Position numbers and translations under genes: made by a program. Shown piece by piece: positions 5,696-6,802 of a DNA stretch of 6,802 nucleotides. The number at the start of each line of letters is the position of its first letter. Position 1 is the stretch's first letter. The notes under the pieces are model-generated. The model did no database searches, was not told where the DNA came from, and saw nothing but the letters and a program-made list of their open reading frames with translations. Origin of the DNA: Deltaproteobacteria bacterium (GTDB lineage: Bacteria > Desulfobacterota > DSM-4660 > Desulfatiglandales > HGW-15); the NCBI GenBank assembly GCA_030671095.1, contig DAOVAK010000149.1, forward strand, positions 1-6,802, given 5' to 3'.

Positions 5696-6802
5696 ATGAA
5701 GATCGTTCTTGTATTCCCTCCTTTTTATTTGGAGTCCATGTATAATTTGGCGCCTCTGGGGTTGATCAACCTGGCGACAGCCCTGAAAGGCTCCGCCCAT
5801 CAGGTGATTCTCATGGATTTTGTCCTGGCGATTCGCCAAGGAAACCTGAAAATGGGGAAGAATATATACGGCGATTGTGCCGAAAGGTTATTAGATGAAA
5901 CCCCCGACTTGGTGGGCTTTTCCGCTCAATGCACCACATACCCTGCCGTCGTTCAAATCTCTAGAAAGATAAGGAACAAACGGCCTGATGTCAAGATTGT
6001 TATCGGTGGACACAATGCGTCTTTCGTGGACCGTCTTACCCTGGAGAGATACCCCTTTGTGGACTGCATTGTGCGGGGTGAAGGCGAGATGACCTTCCCA
6101 GAGTTGGTGGCCGCCTATGAATCTGGCAGAAATGAGGAAGGGATTCCGGGTATCACCTGCCGCAATGGTCAAGATATTGTGTGTAATAAAGAACGGGATC
6201 TCATTTCAAATCTGGATGATTTACCTCTCCCCGATTATAGTTTCTTGGCTCCCCTTTCAGAATACCGGGATGCCTGTGAACTTCCGCGGAGCATTGCTAT
6301 CCTGGAGGTGGGGAGGGGTTGCCCCCATGAGTGCATTTATTGCTCAGAATGCGTTATGTGGAGGCACAAGACCCGGAGTTTCTCTGTCTCCCGTCTGGTG
6401 AAAGAGATGGGGAATCTTTACGAGAATTTCGGGGCCGAGTGTTTTCTGCTAGCCTACGATCAGTTTACGGCAAGGAAAAGGTTCGTGGAATCCTTCTGCC
6501 ACCAGGTTATCGAAGCGGGATTGAACCACCTGCCCTGGTACTGCATCTCCAGGCTTGATACTGTCGATGCAGAACTGCTGGGGCTCATGAGGGAGGCTGG
6601 GTGTGAGTCCATGTGTTATGGCATCGATTCGGGCTCAAAGAGGACGTTATCCTTTATCCGAAAGAACATTGACCATGGGATCCTCTATCAGCGTGTGGTG
6701 GAAACGGCAGATAACGGGATCATTCCCACGCTGAGCTATGTGATAGGGTTCCCTGTGGAGGAGAAGGGGGATATTGATGAGACCCTGTGGCTGGCTTTGA
6801 GA
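5696..6802 (+). CDS. B12-binding domain radical SAM protein, C-terminus cut by window edge
   Basis: The first 369 residues are open to the right edge. The N-terminal cobalamin-binding-type Rossmann domain (about 1-145) shows the family start MKIVLVFPPFYLESMYNLAP, then LGLINLATAL, GFSAQCTTYP (74-83), IVIGGHNASF (101-110) and IVRGEGEMTFPELV (125-138). The linker LDDLPLPDYSFL leads to the radical SAM core with GRGCPHECIYCS, the CxxxCxxC cluster ligands being C209, C213 and C216. YGIDSGS (308-314) and YVIGFPVEE (348-356) are later core strands. Such proteins use adenosylmethionine and a [4Fe-4S] cluster, often with cobalamin, for methylations or rearrangements; the substrate here is unknown. Wording of the N-terminal half recalls the deltaproteobacterial RCCLKC-tail group, but the diagnostic tail lies outside the window. 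The start is fixed by the family N-terminus; only a weak GGGA precedes the ATG. It is divergent from rubredoxin. Confidence 0.92.
   Translation, partial: MKIVLVFPPFYLESMYNLAPLGLINLATALKGSAHQVILMDFVLAIRQGNLKMGKNIYGDCAERLLDETPDLVGFSAQCTTYPAVVQISRKIRNKRPDVKIVIGGHNASFVDRLTLERYPFVDCIVRGEGEMTFPELVAAYESGRNEEGIPGITCRNGQDIVCNKERDLISNLDDLPLPDYSFLAPLSEYRDACELPRSIAILEVGRGCPHECIYCSECVMWRHKTRSFSVSRLVKEMGNLYENFGAECFLLAYDQFTARKRFVESFCHQVIEAGLNHLPWYCISRLDTVDAELLGLMREAGCESMCYGIDSGSKRTLSFIRKNIDHGILYQRVVETADNGIIPTLSYVIGFPVEEKGDIDETLWLALR

Overview
The window reads as chromosomal DNA from a strictly anaerobic bacterium, most likely a deltaproteobacterium (Desulfobacterota, sulfate-reducer type). The reasons are a rubredoxin next to a flavodiiron oxygen reductase, a DVU0298-type HEAT-repeat protein behind a one-cluster ferredoxin of the Desulfovibrio type, and a B12-binding radical SAM protein. 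No name can be given from sequence alone.

Layout: everything left of about 5510 is transcribed leftward (minus strand), and one gene on the right runs rightward (plus strand). In minus-strand order the genes are: rubredoxin (5508-5347, only 53 aa); a soluble PAS-domain histidine kinase (5327-4224) interrupted by a single in-frame TGA; a 321-bp nested inverted repeat (3896-4216) that looks like a small non-autonomous mobile or palindromic element; an A-type flavodiiron protein (3868-2681); a 346-bp gap with a short dispersed-type hairpin repeat and a possible promoter; and then a tight cluster of ferredoxin (2334-2134), HEAT-repeat protein (2120-1413), TIGR02757/DUF2400 protein (1396-581) and a TIGR01777 NAD(P)-binding epimerase-like protein (504 to beyond position 1, C-terminus missing). 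On the plus strand a B12-binding radical SAM protein starts at 5696 and runs off the right end.

How the genes fit together: rubredoxin is the classic electron donor to the flavodiiron protein, which reduces O2 to water (or NO) in anaerobes. The histidine kinase lies between them and starts 19 nt after the rubredoxin stop, which suggests a cytoplasmic redox or oxygen sensor tied to this detoxification pair. No response regulator is in the window.

The most notable signal is inside that kinase. One TGA (5117-5115) splits the PAS domain, but the frame stays open and PAS/PAC-like on both sides. A GC-rich hairpin with a GGUC loop lies 21-24 nt after the TGA, close to the geometry of the E. coli fdhF SECIS. 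This makes a selenocysteine-containing PAS kinase a real possibility. A recent nonsense mutation or a base error are the main alternatives.
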